Assembly (NCBI GenBank): GCA_009760855.2
Contig: WPIO01000004.1
Location: 13,435,501-13,480,000 of the forward strand
Length of the DNA stretch: 44,500 bases
From: Cristatella mucedo
Lineage: Eukaryota; Bryozoa; Phylactolaemata; Cristatellidae
Direction: 5' to 3'
Both the position numbers and the translations under genes were made by a program. Every line of letters begins with the position of its first letter. Position 1 is the stretch's first letter. The notes under the pieces are model-generated. The model did no database searches and was not told the DNA's origin. It saw only the letters and a program-made list of their open reading frames with translations. This document shows, piece after piece, positions 43,504 to 44,500 of the stretch.

Positions 43504-43777
43504 ACGTTCGCCGGCAGCACCGAGGTGGTGACGTCTCGCTGCGAGTAGGTGTGCGAGTAGACGTCGGCGGCGTCGGAACGATGCACGCCGCCACTCACGT
43601 TCGGATCCGCTTTCGATTTGGAAGCGCCGTCGTGCCGGGCGCGCACACCGCCTCGCTCCACTCCCACGCTCGGCTGGAGCAGGAATGCGGGCAGCTCGCC
43701 GACGTGCACGTGCGCTCCACGCTGATCGTCGTACTGAGTGCCCTGCGCTTTTGTGATGAGGTCAAGCAGGTGCAATC
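43504..43777 (-). CDS. Exon with GoLoco motif (RGS12/RGS14/Loco-like)
   Basis: It starts after ccgcccctccag and ends AACGT|GTGAGT, with phases matching the last exon. It encodes LHLLDLITKAQGTQYDDQRG, a GoLoco (GPR) motif with the invariant D-Q-R at 43727-43719 preceded by Q....DD. Such motifs bind G-alpha-i/o in the GDP state and slow nucleotide release, the Arg of DQR contacting the nucleotide. The residues after it (HVHVGELPAFLLQPSV) resemble the segment LPEFL that follows the GoLoco motif of RGS12/RGS14, which is why I place it in that family. The RGS and Ras-binding domains would be upstream, beyond the window. The exon also contains an in-frame 60-nt segment with splice signals (see findings). 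In Pins/GPSM proteins GoLoco motifs come in arrays; here I see one. Confidence 0.8.
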
Positions 43778-44128
43778 CTGGAGGGGCGGGAGACGGTGGC
43801 GAGCGCGTGCAAGCAAGATCTTGCCACTCAGGCTGCTGCTGCTGCTGTGCACTAGTCGCCGGCACTAGTGCACAGCACAAAGCTGCCGTCGCAACGCATT
43901 CCAGCCTGCAGCCGTGGTTCCGCCCTCCGAGTGTGTGGTTCGCTGCCATTAAAGTTAAACACAGGCCTACACGCCCACTGACCAGTAAATCAAAACTTCG
44001 CCTCGGTGATGACTAGGTGAGCTTCTGCCACCGCCTATATCCCATTTTACTTAAAATTTTATTTGATTTTTGGGGTGAATGTGCATGTCCAGTCAGGTCA
44101 GCTCGGCCCTCGGCCATGCATCTCATCA
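43778..44128 (-). other. Upstream intron of the GoLoco gene
   Basis: No further exon is recognised up to the window end. It contains an inverted repeat with 14-bp arms (43843-43856 and 43864-43877; tgctgtgcactagt) and a short CTG run. Confidence 0.55.
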
Positions 44129-44315
44129 TGGTGAGCCCCGATGGCACACTAGGTAGGGCGGTTGCTTTCACGACCGAGGTCCCGAGGTCGTGGGTTCGAT
44201 TCCTGCGGTGGGCGATTCTTTATCGCCACTGCAAGCGGTGGTGATAGCCATAAAAGGCTCTTCTGTCGCTATACAAAAAGAGGCTGTTTAATCAGCTAGG
44301 ATTTATTATTTATTT
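44129..44315 (+). mobile_element. tRNA-derived SINE, full length, young-looking
   Basis: A box tggcacactaggtaggg, B box GGTTCGATTCC, body with ccactgcaagcggtgg, gctcttctgtcgctatacaa and gaggctgtttaatcagctag, and a (TTTA)n tail. It is very close to 29686-29869. The small internal duplication (gaccgaggtcccgaggtcgt) is unique to this copy. It lies antisense to the GoLoco gene. Confidence 0.9.
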
Positions 44316-44500
44316 ATTTATCTCTAGAAATCCTTCAATGCAACAGCAGCAAATATGCATACACTGGCACGTGAAAAATCGAGGAAAACTCCAAATTGAC
44401 TTCCAGCCCACCCGACTAACTGGCTGTTAGTGCTGTTCTTTCCTAGCAAAATTTCTATAGAAGTATTTCAAAGTTTGGTACTTTCTCACTTGGTAACATT
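44316..44500. other. Window end, nothing recognised
   Basis: AT-rich sequence after the SINE tail with no identifiable feature. Confidence 0.4.

Noticed and set aside
43434-43868. Plus-strand ORF of 144 codons opposite the GoLoco exon
   Set aside because: Shadow frame of the GC-rich exon and a (CTG)n tract; it has no start context or family match.

Overview
This window is nuclear DNA from an animal, probably an invertebrate. The evidence is spliced genes with GT-AG introns of 0.2 to 5 kb, genes of animal-type families (a C2orf42 homologue and a GoLoco/RGS12-14-like signalling protein), L2/CR1-type LINEs ending in (ATT)n tails, tRNA-derived SINEs, a Tigger/pogo transposase fragment, a Ty3/gypsy fragment and many (TG)n and (GA)n tracts. 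I cannot name the phylum. All exon joins below were worked out by hand from splice consensus and reading frame.

Layout. (1) 1-4470, plus strand: last two recognisable exons of a single-pass membrane protein with three PPxY motifs in its cytoplasmic tail (exons 174-332 and 3417-4210, AATAAA at 4464); the intron holds two LINE pieces joined back to back and a SINE next to a (TG)n tract. (2) 4519-20200: mostly intergenic repeat graveyard, with a 19-bp minisatellite, one LINE nested in another, a gypsy RNase H fragment, two copies of an unclassified repeat of about 1.1 kb, a Tigger fragment and long (GA)n tracts. (3) 20233-41513, plus strand: a complete ten-exon gene that I identify as the C2orf42 homologue (predicted 675 residues, every exon phase matches). 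It carries an N-terminal CxxC...CxxxxC putative treble-clef zinc site. Its introns are loaded with LINE and SINE pieces, including a near-complete but dead L2-like element in intron 8 (about 36970-40372). A divergent minus-strand ORF begins 25 bp upstream of the C2orf42 start codon (tentative). (4) 42028-43777, minus strand: the last two exons of a gene whose upstream exon encodes a GoLoco motif followed by an ELPAFL segment, as in RGS12/RGS14/Loco. It is tail to tail with C2orf42 (514 bp between stop codons), and the candidate poly(A) signals of the two genes lie so that their 3' UTRs would overlap. (5) 43778-44500: upstream intron of that gene, with a tRNA-derived SINE.

The protein genes do not form a pathway or operon and appear to be independent neighbours. 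The membrane tail (PPxY: WW-domain or Nedd4-type partners) and the GoLoco protein (G-alpha-i/o-GDP binding) would both act at or near the plasma membrane. C2orf42 has no firmly known function that I can state. I found no evidence of an unknown multi-gene system. The most informative items are the reconstructed C2orf42 gene, the GoLoco gene with a possible 60-nt in-frame exitron, and several insertion events whose boundaries can be read directly (nested LINE, LINE with 6-bp target duplication, SINE with a paralogous empty site).
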